64,000 nt of DNA, from NCBI RefSeq assembly GCF_025685425.1, contig NZ_JAGTAS010000058.1:868001-932000 (forward strand), in the 5' to 3' direction. The notes beneath the pieces were generated by a model that made no database searches, was not told the DNA's origin, and saw only the letters and a program-made list of their open reading frames with translations. Made by a program: the position numbers and the translations under genes. Origin of the DNA: Terriglobus albidus. GTDB taxonomy: Bacteria; Acidobacteriota; Terriglobia; Terriglobales; Acidobacteriaceae. Below are positions 19,364 to 28,640 of this stretch, piece after piece (positions within the stretch are counted from its first letter, which is position 1; every line of letters begins with the position of its first letter).

Positions 19364-21716
19364 ATCGTGTCTTCCACTTGCCGCTGAGGGCCGCGAGCTT
19401 TTCCTCCATCGTCTGCAGTGGAGCAGGAGCAGAGGGACGCGGCTTCCCTGCAGGAGGCCTGGCTCCGCCAGCGGTCCGATTGGGTCCGCTTCCGCTGGGG
19501 ACAACACTGCCATTCTTAACCTTTGGTCCAGCAGGAGCTTCTAGTTGTTTGATCGAGAGAGAGATGCGGCGTGTCTTCTCATCCGCACCCAACACTTTGA
19601 CCTTCACAATCTGCCCCGTCTTCACGGCCTCATGCGGATCTTTGATGAACTTGTTCGAGAGCTCGCTGATATGAACCAGACCGTCCTGGTGCACACCAAC
19701 ATCGACAAACGCTCCGAACTTGGTGACATTGGTGACCACACCTTCCAGCACCATGCCTTCCTGCAGATCGCTCAGCTCGTTCACGCCCTCGGCAAAGCTG
19801 GGAGCGACAAATTTCTCGCGCGGATCGCGTCCAGGCTTGCGCAGTTCTTCGAGGATGTCATTCAATGTGAACGCTCCTGCATCGAGACGTGAGCGGTCAA
19901 CCTTCTCCAGCAACTGCGGATTCTTGATCACATCTTCGATCGGTGTTCCGATGGCTGAAGCAATCTGCTCTACGACGCGGTAGCTCTCCGGGTGCACCGC
20001 TGTCGAATCCAGCGGGTTCACGCCGCCACGAATGCGCAGGAAGCCGGCGGCCTGTTCGAAGGTCTTCGGCCCAACGCCGGAGACCTCCAGCAGTTGCTGT
20101 CGCGAAACAAATTTGCCGTTGTTGTCGCGATGGCTGACGATGCTCTGTGCCGTACGCTCGCTGATACCGGAGACATAACGCAGCAGAGTCCACGAAGCTG
20201 TGTTCAGATCAACGCCCACGCGGTTCACACAGCTCTCAATCGTATGTTCCAGCGACTCCTGCAGGAGCTTCTGATCCACATCATGCTGGTACTGACCGAC
20301 GCCAATCGCCTTGGGATCGACCTTTACCAGCTCCGAGAGCGGATCCTGCAGACGGCGTGCGATGGAGATGGCTCCACGCACGGTCAGATCGAGATCCGGA
20401 AACTCCTGCCGCGCAATATCTGACGCAGAGTAGACACTGGCGCCGCTCTCGCTCACCGTGACTGAGAACACGGTGTTCAGATGATGTTCACGCAGGAACT
20501 CGCGCACGAACTGATCGGTCTCGCGCGAAGCGGTTCCGTTGCCGATGGCGATCGCACGCACGTTGTGGTTCTTCAGCAGCGCCGCGACCTTCTGCTTCGC
20601 CTGCTCTACCTGGGCTTTGCCGGTGTGCGGATACATCACATCGTGCGCCAGAAACTTTCCCGTCTCATCAACAACAGCAAGCTTGCATCCGGTGCGCAGG
20701 CCGGGATCGATGCCAAGCACCGCCAGCGGGCCTGCGGGCGGAGCCAGCAGCAGATGATGTAGATTTTCGCGGAAGACTTCGATTGCCTCTTTGTCGGAAC
20801 GGCGCTTCAGCTCCAGGCGAATCTCGCTCTGAATCGATGACTTCATCAGGCGCGTCCACGCATCTTCCAGCGCCAGGGTCATGTGCGATGTCCAGTCTCC
20901 CTGGTCGCGCAAAACTCGTGCTTTCAGCAACGCCAGAATCCGCTCCTGGTCGCTCTCGATCAGGAAGTAGAGCACACCTTCTTCTTCGCCACGACGAACA
21001 GCAAGCATGCGGTGCGACGGAATCGTCTTCACCGGCTCCTTGTAGTCGTAGTACATCTTGAACTTCTCCTGCGGATCCTTCGGGGCATCGCCCTCAAGCT
21101 CCATGACCTTGCGCGAGACGATGATGCCCTCATCGAATAGAACCTGCCGCAGCTCCTTCCGCAGATCGGCGTCTTCGCTGATGCGCTCGGCAACGATGTG
21201 GCGGGCGCCTTCCAGTGCAGCTTCAATATCAGCGACACCTTTCTCCGTATCGACGAAGGTAGCGGCCAGTGTGACGAGATCCTCTTCGCCACGCTGTTGC
21301 GCCCAGAGATAGTCTGCGAGCGGCTCCAGCCCGGCTTCACGTGCGATCGTCGCTTTGGTACGGCGCTTCGGCCGGTAAGGGAGATAAAGATCCTCGAGCT
21401 CACTCTTATCCATCGCGGCCTCGATGCGGGCCCTAAGGTCCCCGGTGAGCTTGCCCTGCTCCGTAATGGAGGCCAGAACCGTCTCCCGGCGTGAGACCAG
21501 CTCGCGGAAGTAGGTCACGCGCTCTTCGATCGAACGGATCTGCACTTCATCGAGGTTGCCGGTCGCCTCCTTACGGTAACGGGCGATAAACGGAACAGTG
21601 CCGCCGTCATCCAGCAGTTCGATCACAGCCACAAGACTGCGCAGCGGAACATTTAGTTCGTTGGAGATGTGTTGCAACAGGGGAAGAGCCAGCGCGGGAA
21701 ACTTCGATTCAGCCAT
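19362..21716 (-). CDS. tex: Tex, RNA-binding transcriptional accessory protein
   Basis: A 784-residue Tex protein. An N-terminal helical domain with VPFIARYRKEATGNLDE (about 40-56) leads into the YqgF/RNase H-like domain (VLGIDPGLRTGCKLAVVD), helix-hairpin-helix repeats (VGVDLNTASWTLLRYVSGI), and an S1 RNA-binding domain (VLEGVVTNVTKFGAFVDVGV) near residue 655. Tex binds nucleic acid and affects transcription termination and stress survival in other bacteria. The C-terminal tail is Pro/Gly-rich and specific to this lineage. Single gene. Confidence 0.96.
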   Translation of the reverse strand: MAESKFPALALPLLQHISNELNVPLRSLVAVIELLDDGGTVPFIARYRKEATGNLDEVQIRSIEERVTYFRELVSRRETVLASITEQGKLTGDLRARIEAAMDKSELEDLYLPYRPKRRTKATIAREAGLEPLADYLWAQQRGEEDLVTLAATFVDTEKGVADIEAALEGARHIVAERISEDADLRKELRQVLFDEGIIVSRKVMELEGDAPKDPQEKFKMYYDYKEPVKTIPSHRMLAVRRGEEEGVLYFLIESDQERILALLKARVLRDQGDWTSHMTLALEDAWTRLMKSSIQSEIRLELKRRSDKEAIEVFRENLHHLLLAPPAGPLAVLGIDPGLRTGCKLAVVDETGKFLAHDVMYPHTGKAQVEQAKQKVAALLKNHNVRAIAIGNGTASRETDQFVREFLREHHLNTVFSVTVSESGASVYSASDIARQEFPDLDLTVRGAISIARRLQDPLSELVKVDPKAIGVGQYQHDVDQKLLQESLEHTIESCVNRVGVDLNTASWTLLRYVSGISERTAQSIVSHRDNNGKFVSRQQLLEVSGVGPKTFEQAAGFLRIRGGVNPLDSTAVHPESYRVVEQIASAIGTPIEDVIKNPQLLEKVDRSRLDAGAFTLNDILEELRKPGRDPREKFVAPSFAEGVNELSDLQEGMVLEGVVTNVTKFGAFVDVGVHQDGLVHISELSNKFIKDPHEAVKTGQIVKVKVLGADEKTRRISLSIKQLEAPAGPKVKNGSVVPSGSGPNRTAGGARPPAGKPRPSAPAPLQTMEEKLAALSGKWKTR

Positions 21717-21789
21717 AGTCCTCGACTGATCTTAAAGGAAGTTGCGATGAGGAAATGTCGGAATGGAGATGTGGCGCAAAAAGAGACTG

Positions 21790-22584
21790 CTATGGATCGC
21801 GATACTCGCGGCGCTTGAGCTCGCGAACCGCCGCTTCGTGTCCCTGCTCGGCGGCCTTCTTTGTCCAATAGCGGGACTGCACATAGTCGTGCTCGACGCC
21901 CTGTCCCATGGCATAAAGATGCGCGAGTTGGAACTGAGCTTCGGCATTGCCCTGATCGGCAGCCCTGCGATACCACGTTGCCGCCTGCGTATAGCTCTGC
22001 GGAACGCCCTGGCCAAAGTAGTAAAGGCCGGCCAGCCGCTCCTGAGCCTCTGGAAAGCTCTGTGTGGCCGCCAGACGATACCAGTGAGCGGCTTCGGCAT
22101 TGCTCTGCGAAACGCCTTCGCCTTTCTGATACATCAGGCCGAGGTTGTACTGTGCCCAGGCGAGACTGCTATATGCAGCCCGTTGACACCATGCAAAGGC
22201 CTCCGCGAACTCTCCAGCGGAGTAATAACGAAACGAAAGATTGGCCTGTGCATAGGCGTGGCCCTGTTCCGCAGCTTTGCGTTCCCAGAGGGCGGCCTGG
22301 GCACTGTCCTGCGGCAGCCCCTGCCCTTCGTCATACATCGTGCTGAGCAGATACTGTGATTCAGCATGGCCCTGTTCGGCCGCAAGCCGAAAGCCGTTTG
22401 CGGCTTCAATGAAATTGTGGACCTTGTAGGCAAGGATAGCCTGCCGGTAGTGAGGATTTGCGGCTGCACTGGCGGCATCACGACGGCCACGGGCAATCAG
22501 GCCGGAACGCTCGGAATGCAGCGACAACCCGGCTCCGGTCGGGGCATGTTGCAAAACGCCTTTGGACTTATCTTCCATAGGCAT
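21790..22584 (-). CDS. Sel1-repeat protein
   Basis: A 264-residue protein made mostly of Sel1/TPR-like repeats of 36 residues, for example AAEQGHAESQYLLSTMYDEG and AAEQGHAYAQANLSFRYYSA; about six units can be counted from residue 60 to the end. No signal peptide. Such repeats mediate protein binding. The ATG at 22584 (MPMEDKSKG) overlaps the end of the J-domain gene by 17 bases; a second ATG at 22578 is possible. The overlap implies coupled translation and a shared role with that protein. Confidence 0.82.
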   Translation of the reverse strand: MPMEDKSKGVLQHAPTGAGLSLHSERSGLIARGRRDAASAAANPHYRQAILAYKVHNFIEAANGFRLAAEQGHAESQYLLSTMYDEGQGLPQDSAQAALWERKAAEQGHAYAQANLSFRYYSAGEFAEAFAWCQRAAYSSLAWAQYNLGLMYQKGEGVSQSNAEAAHWYRLAATQSFPEAQERLAGLYYFGQGVPQSYTQAATWYRRAADQGNAEAQFQLAHLYAMGQGVEHDYVQSRYWTKKAAEQGHEAAVRELKRREYRDP

Positions 22585-23350
22585 CGATCTGGCGGTTGAC
22601 AAACTCGAAGCGGCAACGGGCGTCGGCGATCTGCTCCTGAAGACTGGTGGCCAGTTCTGTGAGCAGATCACGATGCTCGCGGGCTGCTATCTCAGCGTCG
22701 AGAAATAGTTGGGCGATCTCGCTTGCAAGCAGTGTGTGCCGCTCCGCCTCCAGGGCGGCGATATCGCGCTCCGCGTGCTGGATCTGACGGCTGATACGAA
22801 GCAGCTCCGCGGCAGCATCTTCGCCCGCGATGGATGCATTGATCTCGCGATGGTCGTCGAGCATGCGCTGCAGGGTCTCTGTATCGCCGCGGCGATAGGC
22901 CTGGTTGGCGCGGGCCATCAGCAAGGTGAAGTGTTGCTGCTCGGCCTCATCGCGGGCGAAGTCAGGATGGATACGCTTGGCGACATCGCGAAAAAGAGTC
23001 TTGAGATTGGGCGGTGGATCGAACTCTTCCGCTTCGCGCGCCGCACCGAATGCGGCATCATGCGTCTCCTGCGCTCGCTGCCGTGCTTCCTGGGCGCGCT
23101 GCCGGGCTGCATCCGAGTCATAAATGGCCACTTCGCGCTCGGCGATGCGCGCTTCCAGATCGTCGAGCTCCGCGTAAAGAATGCCGACCTGGCGCAGATA
23201 TCGGCCCTCGAAGGCCTTGAGCTGCGCACGGAGCTGCGCCAGCTCCGATTCGCATTCGGCAAGCCTGGCGCGAACGCCGGCAAGCTGCTCGCGCCTGCCG
23301 AGCAGGGCGGCAGCGTCCGGAGTTTGCTGGAGGATGATTTCAGCAGGCAT
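22568..23350 (-). CDS. Coiled-coil protein with a J-like domain
   Basis: A 260-residue protein: an N-terminal coiled coil (about 15-105, rich in Leu/Ala/Glu/Arg), a short J-domain-like segment with LFRDVAKRIHPDFARDE (the HPD motif that stimulates DnaK) and LMARANQAYRRGD, then a second coiled coil. It looks like a dedicated co-chaperone or assembly factor; the partner is unknown. It overlaps the Sel1 gene downstream by 17 bases. No ribosome site is obvious. The HPD motif is seen; action on DnaK is inference. Confidence 0.75.
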   Translation of the reverse strand: MPAEIILQQTPDAAALLGRREQLAGVRARLAECESELAQLRAQLKAFEGRYLRQVGILYAELDDLEARIAEREVAIYDSDAARQRAQEARQRAQETHDAAFGAAREAEEFDPPPNLKTLFRDVAKRIHPDFARDEAEQQHFTLLMARANQAYRRGDTETLQRMLDDHREINASIAGEDAAAELLRISRQIQHAERDIAALEAERHTLLASEIAQLFLDAEIAAREHRDLLTELATSLQEQIADARCRFEFVNRQIDAYGR

Positions 23351-23451
23351 ACAGGCTCCGCGTGCGGAGCTTCCAGTTTATCGTCATACGCGACTTTCTT
23401 CCCTAACCGGCTCACCCTCCGCTTGTCTAAAGGGCACCGGAGAAACGAACT

Positions 23452-24603
23452 ATGGCACGTTTGTGGCTGCTGACAGCAATCCTGTTTACGGCTCCGGCCC
23501 TGGTGGCGCAGGAGACCAAGGCCGATGAGGTCATCCAGAAAGCGATCGATGCCATGGGCGGTATTGAGAAGATTCACGCCCTTCACAGCCTGATCTATCG
23601 AGGCTTTCACTACGAAGGCAGCTACCAACAGGAGTATGTGCATACCAAAACATCTACTTCGGTGATGGTGCGCATGCGTCCCGGGCTGCGCCTGGTAGGG
23701 TGCAGACCAGAGATCCCTGAGTGTCACGGGCAGTGGAGCAGAATCGTCGAAGGCTTTGATGGCCGGCGTGGATGGGAGCTCAACTGGCCGAAGCAACGGC
23801 TGGTACGCACCGTTAACAAGGCAGAACACGCCCTGCACTGCGGAGCTGCCTTTGACTATCTCTTCATCGACTATAAGGAACGGGGATTCCATGCCTCTTA
23901 TCTCGGGACGCAGCACGTTCTTGGCATCGATGTCGAAGCTATTCAGATCGACAGACCGGATTGCGGATCGGCCATGCTCTACTACTTCGATCCGCAGACC
24001 TATGCGATCCGTATTACGCGAGCCAAGCTTCCGATTCACGCGCGCGGCGATGCCGTCGACACCATCGCTGTCTATACAAAAAGCCTTGAGGTTAACGGAG
24101 TCCGGCTTCTCTCGCGGGAGGAAGAGGTGAACTTCAACACAGGCGACGTCATCGACGGAGTGGATTGGACCTCCATCGAAGCGAACACGATCAACGATCC
24201 TGGAATCTTTCAGCCACCTGAGGTACATCCGTCAGGAATCACGGCCATTGTTTTGAAGATGCTGGAGCAGGCCAACCATGACACTCCCAGCCGGATGATG
24301 GCGATCTACAGCAGCTTTCGTCACAGCGCAGAAGGCAAGGCAAGCGACGTGGTCTATGACATGAACTGGTTGGGTTACGAACTTCTGAAGGTGGACAAAT
24401 ACAGCCATGCCATACCCGTGTTTCTTCAGATCGTGCGGGAAAATCCGCAGTCAGCGGACGCCTACAACAATCTTGGGGAGGCCTATCTCCAGAAGAAAGA
24501 CCGTAAACACGCAATTGCCGCCTTCGAACAGGCTTTAAAGCTGGGAGCGAACGGAGATGCAGTTCAGAAAAAGCTGGATCGTCTGCGCAAAGAACAAGGC
24601 TAG
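23452..24603 (+). CDS. Secreted protein with C-terminal TPR repeats, function unknown
   Basis: A 383-residue protein with a signal peptide (MARLWLLTAILFTAPALVAQ). The N-terminal 250 residues, beginning DEVIQKAIDAMGGIEKIHAL, resemble the beta-rich fold of secreted lipoprotein-sorting-like proteins common in Acidobacteria. The end has TPR units (AYNNLGEAYLQKKDRKHAIA). GGAG lies 10 bases before the ATG. It is divergent from the J-domain gene and 84 bases ahead of the peroxidase gene. No enzyme motif was recognised. Confidence 0.7.
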   Translation: MARLWLLTAILFTAPALVAQETKADEVIQKAIDAMGGIEKIHALHSLIYRGFHYEGSYQQEYVHTKTSTSVMVRMRPGLRLVGCRPEIPECHGQWSRIVEGFDGRRGWELNWPKQRLVRTVNKAEHALHCGAAFDYLFIDYKERGFHASYLGTQHVLGIDVEAIQIDRPDCGSAMLYYFDPQTYAIRITRAKLPIHARGDAVDTIAVYTKSLEVNGVRLLSREEEVNFNTGDVIDGVDWTSIEANTINDPGIFQPPEVHPSGITAIVLKMLEQANHDTPSRMMAIYSSFRHSAEGKASDVVYDMNWLGYELLKVDKYSHAIPVFLQIVRENPQSADAYNNLGEAYLQKKDRKHAIAAFEQALKLGANGDAVQKKLDRLRKEQG

Positions 24604-24687
24604 AGGACGAGCCAGTGACATCTTTCGGCGGCGCAGTCCCTATAATGGCCGCACACGCCACCTTTGGCCACCGGAATGGAGAAGCCT

Positions 24688-25242
24688 GTGCGGAAACGAC
24701 TGATACTGTCCTTACTCTGCTTTACGATTGCGGCATTTGCCGGAACAGCAACGCAGGTCTACAACTATCGTCTAAAGACGATCGATGGTGAGCCGACCTC
24801 GCTGGCGAAATACAAGGGTAAGGTTCTGCTTGTGGTGAATGTGGCAAGTGCGTGCGGCTTCACCCCGCAGTACACCGCACTCGAGGCCATCTATGAGAAG
24901 TACAAGGACAAGGGACTGGTCGTCGTTGGAGTCCCGGCCAATAACTTTGCCAACCAGGAATCCGGCACCGAGGCTGAGATCAAGACCTTCTGCAGTCGCA
25001 AGTACCACGTCACCTTCCCGATGATGTCGAAGGTCTCCGTTGTCGGCACCGATCAGACACCGCTGTATCACTACCTGACGGACAAGACCGCAAATCCTGC
25101 TGTCGGCGGCGACATCAAGTGGAACTTCACCAAGTTCCTGATCGCACGCAACGGAACACCGGTCAATCGTTTCGAACCGGCGATCAAACCGGACGCCCCG
25201 GAAGTGATCACCGCCATTGAAAACGAGCTGAACAAGAAATAA
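24688..25242 (+). CDS. Exported glutathione peroxidase-family protein
   Basis: A 184-residue thiol peroxidase of the GPx family with an N-terminal signal (VRKRLILSLLCFTIAAFAG). NVASACGFTPQY carries the peroxidatic Cys (no selenocysteine), GVPANNFANQESG the Gln, and WNFTKFLI the Trp-Asn-Phe of the catalytic tetrad. CSRKYHVTFPMM supplies the second Cys, so it probably uses thioredoxin. The GTG at 24688 has GGAG 6 bases upstream; an ATG at 24676 lacks a ribosome site. TATAAT at 24641-24646 could be its -10, but no well-spaced -35 was found. Confidence 0.9.
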   Translation: MRKRLILSLLCFTIAAFAGTATQVYNYRLKTIDGEPTSLAKYKGKVLLVVNVASACGFTPQYTALEAIYEKYKDKGLVVVGVPANNFANQESGTEAEIKTFCSRKYHVTFPMMSKVSVVGTDQTPLYHYLTDKTANPAVGGDIKWNFTKFLIARNGTPVNRFEPAIKPDAPEVITAIENELNKK

Positions 25243-25283
25243 ACAAAGCTACGTCGGCAAATGGGGCGCCCATACACCGGCTG

Positions 25284-25324
25284 CCCCATCCATCGCCAAT
25301 CACCCCGATACGCGATGGGTGGGG
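25284..25324. repeat. CCCCATCCATCGC hairpin between convergent genes
   Basis: CCCCATCCATCGC (25284-25296) and GCGATGGGTGGGG (25312-25324) form a hairpin just before the GNAT stop. It belongs to the GGGTGGGG-type repeat family and may end transcription from both sides. Confidence 0.6.
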
Positions 25325-25325
25325 A

Positions 25326-25991
25326 TCAAACGAGTTCTACTTCTTCCGGAAGCGCCCTCAACATAAGATCGATGCGGGGATCATCCGCACTCTGTCCGTA
25401 GACATCCACATAGATCTCCGTCAACCACTGTCGTACCTGATGCCGCGGGACAAAATCTACAATGGCGCTTAACGCCATCATCTCCATCGCCGGGGGTGAC
25501 GCCGCTATCACTGGTGGCATACTCCAGCTAAGGTTGCGCAGTTCGAGCGCGCCCAGTGCGCGGTAGAACTGCTTCCGCCTTGTGCGCAGCAGCCGATCCG
25601 GATCGTCGATAAGGTCGGATTCCACCTCCAGCAGAAGCGTTACCGAAGGTGCATCTACAGCTCGCGCGGCAGCAAGGACGATCTGACCGCCGATCCCACG
25701 GCGACGTTGTGACGGTGCTACGGCCATGTACTCCAACAGTGCAGCGGTACCGCCACTGAGAACACACACAATCGCGAAACCGACTGTTACCTCGTCCTTC
25801 GTAGCAAGAAGGAAGTAGTACTGTTCCGTAGCAAGCATCCGGCGCAGCACATCCGCCGGCTTACGTTCGGAACATGGAAAGGCCTCTTCATAGAGACTGA
25901 GCAGATCGGTGAACTCCAGCTCAGAAGAGGGCTGGAGACGCTTCAACACGAGCCCTGAAGGTGATGTCTCCACAACAACCGATCCTGTCAT
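25326..25991 (-). CDS. GNAT-family N-acetyltransferase
   Basis: A 221-residue protein with a GNAT core: ELEFTDLLSLYEEAFP early on, then YMAVAPSQRRRGIGGQIV (about 95-112), the acetyl-CoA pyrophosphate loop (R-R-x-G-I-G). MTGSVVVETS at 25991 is preferred because the extra N-terminal residues of longer versions (Arg/Lys/Tyr-rich) are not typical of the family; GAAGA lies directly upstream but is weak. Substrate unknown. Monocistronic. Confidence 0.8.
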   Translation of the reverse strand: MTGSVVVETSPSGLVLKRLQPSSELEFTDLLSLYEEAFPCSERKPADVLRRMLATEQYYFLLATKDEVTVGFAIVCVLSGGTAALLEYMAVAPSQRRRGIGGQIVLAAARAVDAPSVTLLLEVESDLIDDPDRLLRTRRKQFYRALGALELRNLSWSMPPVIAASPPAMEMMALSAIVDFVPRHQVRQWLTEIYVDVYGQSADDPRIDLMLRALPEEVELV

Positions 25992-26339
25992 TCTTCGTTT
26001 ATAACTTCTTCGCATACACAAGGTATATTGACGGATTCGAAATAGCTCATGCACTGGGTGCCCATGTCCCTTAGGGACATGGGCCCGGCCGTCCTATCCC
26101 AAGCATCAATCGGCAGATTTGGCCCAAGCTTTGCTCTTGTCCACAGGAACAAACGGTCGCGCGAAGCGCGATACCCCACCCTTCGCAATAAAGCCGAGAA
26201 GAATGGGGCAACGAGAGCTTACCTTTGCCGAATATCTCGATACTCCTGAGCTGAAACTTACAGATCGGTAACTGCGGAAGCGCGAAATACACAAGGCCGC
26301 ACATTCTGTGCGGCCTTTGCCCTTAGAACATAGCAACGA
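25992..26339. other. Repeat-filled gap with a hairpin, no gene
   Basis: GGGTGCCCATGTCCCTTAGG with its inverse (26056-26093) forms one hairpin. 26155-26215 carries GCGCGAAGCGCG and CCCCACCCTTCGC, of the GGGTGGGG family. AAGGCCGCACA-TTC-TGTGCGGCCTT at 26293-26317 is a strong stem that may terminate the M1 peptidase gene from the minus strand. No coding sequence is supported. Confidence 0.6.
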
Positions 26340-28376
26340 CTACGGCTTCGCCGTATTATTCGCCCGGTTTCCATCAGGAATCCGATGCTCCGGATCGATG
26401 GTGACCTCGGCGATCTTCTTCGTCGTCGGCAGAGGCATGTTGTACATCGCCTTTTGCATCCAGGTCTCCGCCGGCAGCTTGATCTTCAGATCCGTACCAT
26501 CCTCATACTTCACCTGCACCCACGCCGGCAGAACAAGCTGGCCGTTCTGCTCGATAGTGACGTGTGCCCCCTTGGACGGATCTGCCGGATCGTTGTATTT
26601 CAGATCCTTCGCGGCCATATCCATCGTCCAGTTGTTCTCATACCATCCACGCCAGAAGTAGCTCAGGTCTTCTCCGCCTTCGCTCTCCATCTCACGGAAG
26701 AAGTCTGAGGGAGTGGGATGCTTGAATGCCCAGTCGTTGATGTACTTGCGGAATGCCCGGTCGAAAACCTCGTGGCCCAGGATTTCCTCACGCAGCAGAT
26801 AAAGCCCTTCTGCCGATTTGAAGTAGGTGATGGGATGGCGGTACTTCTCGCGGATGGCGTCAGAACGCATCAGGATTGGCGGAGCCTCCGGATCGGCGAT
26901 CACCTTCGCGATCTCATCCGCCGGATAGCCGCCGCCCGGAGCATACTCACCATCGCGCTTCGGCCCCCAGACACCATGATTGAACTGATCAGACTCATAG
27001 ATATCGATGAAGGTGTTGAAACCCTCATCCATCCAGGCATCGCGGCGTTCGTTGGACTGCACCACCATCGGGAACCAGGTATGGCCGATCTCGTGCGCCG
27101 TAACGACGAAGAGGCCCTTGCCCTTCGAGCGGATACCGTCAAAGACCAGCCCCGGATACTCCATGCCCGAAGAGAAGCCCGCCACATTGATGCCTGCGGG
27201 ATAGGGATAGACGTACCAGTCCTGCGAGAAGTGCTCGACGGCATCCTTCAGATACTCCGTGCAGCGTCCCCAACCGTCGTCACCCGCGGCCTCCGCCGGA
27301 TAGAAGCTCTCAGCGAGCGAGGTCTTTCCACCAGGAAGATTGATCTTTGCGGCATCCCAAATGAATGACGGCGATGCGGAGAAGACAGCATCGCGCGTGT
27401 GATCCATATGGTAGTGCCAGGTCAGCGTGCCATCTTTCTTCGGACGGCTCGCCGGGTCGTGCACCTCATCCTGGGTACGAATGAAAATTGTCTTGTCGCT
27501 CGTCGCGGCCTGCTTCAGACGGTCTTGTTGCGTCTTGGTGAGCACCTCTGCACCGTTCACCAGATATCCGGTACCGGCGACCAGATAGTTCGAAGGCACA
27601 GTCACATAAAAATCGTAGTTGCCGAACTCCGTATAGAACTCATTACCCAGGAAGGGCTGTGTGTCCCAGCCATGAATGTCGTCATAGACGGCCATCCGCG
27701 GATACCACTGAGCGATATCGTAGATCGGCCCGTCCTTCACGTCGTCGACCGAGGTACGTCCACCCCAGATACCCGGCACCGTGTAGTGATACTTGATCAG
27801 GATCTTGATGCTGCCCGCGTGCGGCAGCGGCGTAGGCAGGTCGATCCGAGCCCGCGTATCGCTGATCACGTACTCGGCCTTCACCGGCTTTGCGCCTTTC
27901 GCCGTGGAGAGCAGCTCCATCGACTCGAACACCGTTCCTTCGGTGTTGATAGTCTCCGGCCGCTGACGGCTGCCACCGGAGAAGGCACGCGAACGTGCAT
28001 CGGCACGATACGTGTTCTGCTCCACCTGGAGCCAGAGGCTGTTGAGCGGTCCCGGGCTGTTGTTCGTGTAGGTGATGGTTTCGATATTCGAGAGCGTCTT
28101 GGTTCCCGGATCGATCGTGGCATGCATCTCGTAATCAGCCGAGTTCTGCCAATAAGCCGAGGTGGGTGCGCCATCCCCGCCACGATAGACCGAAGTCGAT
28201 TGCGGCATGGTATACGGCGCAAAGGTCTTTAGCGGGTCGTAAGTCGCCGAGCGGCCGCCGGTATCCGGAATCTGTGGACGGCGGCCCTGTCCCTCGGGAG
28301 GCTGAGCGGCGATCATTGCGGCGGAAACGAGAAGTACGGCAGCGGTAGAAGCGCGGCGCATGGCACACGAGTGCAT
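26340..28376 (-). CDS. Secreted M1-type metallopeptidase
   Basis: A 678-residue M1 (gluzincin) peptidase with a signal peptide (MRRASTAAVLLVSAAMIAAQ). The zinc motif HEIGHTWFPMVVQSNERRDA followed by WMDEGFNTF gives HExxH-x18-E. GFSSGMEYPGLVFDG replaces the usual GAMEN box, as in a subgroup of bacterial M1 proteins. The C-terminal region lacks the ERAP1-like helical domain, so it is a shorter type than the 4.5-kb gene. AGGAG lies 9 bases before the ATG at 28376; longer starts are unlikely. The substrate is unknown. Confidence 0.9.
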   Translation of the reverse strand: MHSCAMRRASTAAVLLVSAAMIAAQPPEGQGRRPQIPDTGGRSATYDPLKTFAPYTMPQSTSVYRGGDGAPTSAYWQNSADYEMHATIDPGTKTLSNIETITYTNNSPGPLNSLWLQVEQNTYRADARSRAFSGGSRQRPETINTEGTVFESMELLSTAKGAKPVKAEYVISDTRARIDLPTPLPHAGSIKILIKYHYTVPGIWGGRTSVDDVKDGPIYDIAQWYPRMAVYDDIHGWDTQPFLGNEFYTEFGNYDFYVTVPSNYLVAGTGYLVNGAEVLTKTQQDRLKQAATSDKTIFIRTQDEVHDPASRPKKDGTLTWHYHMDHTRDAVFSASPSFIWDAAKINLPGGKTSLAESFYPAEAAGDDGWGRCTEYLKDAVEHFSQDWYVYPYPAGINVAGFSSGMEYPGLVFDGIRSKGKGLFVVTAHEIGHTWFPMVVQSNERRDAWMDEGFNTFIDIYESDQFNHGVWGPKRDGEYAPGGGYPADEIAKVIADPEAPPILMRSDAIREKYRHPITYFKSAEGLYLLREEILGHEVFDRAFRKYINDWAFKHPTPSDFFREMESEGGEDLSYFWRGWYENNWTMDMAAKDLKYNDPADPSKGAHVTIEQNGQLVLPAWVQVKYEDGTDLKIKLPAETWMQKAMYNMPLPTTKKIAEVTIDPEHRIPDGNRANNTAKP

Positions 28377-28640
28377 CAAGGGAATCTCCTGCAAAGCCAA
28401 ATGAAGCGGTGTGACTGATATGAAAACAGGTGGACGGGAATCGGGCAAGCTGCACCAAGCTCCCTCTTCTCAAAAAGAGATGTGTCAACCAGAAATTTTG
28501 TCGCGTATCTCAGAATTTAGAAGCCAGTATCAAGAAGAAACATCGCTTGGGGAAATCGGCTGAAATCTATCCGGTGCGAGCGGCATCCATACCTAAAGAA
28601 ATGCTCGGGCGAAGGAACGGATGTCTGAAAGGAAGACCCC

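Noticed and set aside
22918-24228. A 436-codon minus-strand frame spanning the J-domain and TPR genes
   Set aside because: It overlaps the plus-strand TPR gene with a signal peptide and runs out of frame into the J-domain gene. Not coding.
24641-24646. TATAAT before the glutathione peroxidase gene taken as a promoter
   Set aside because: The best -35 candidate (GTGACA at 24615) is 20 bases away, too far for a confident sigma-70 promoter; mentioned only in the gene entry.
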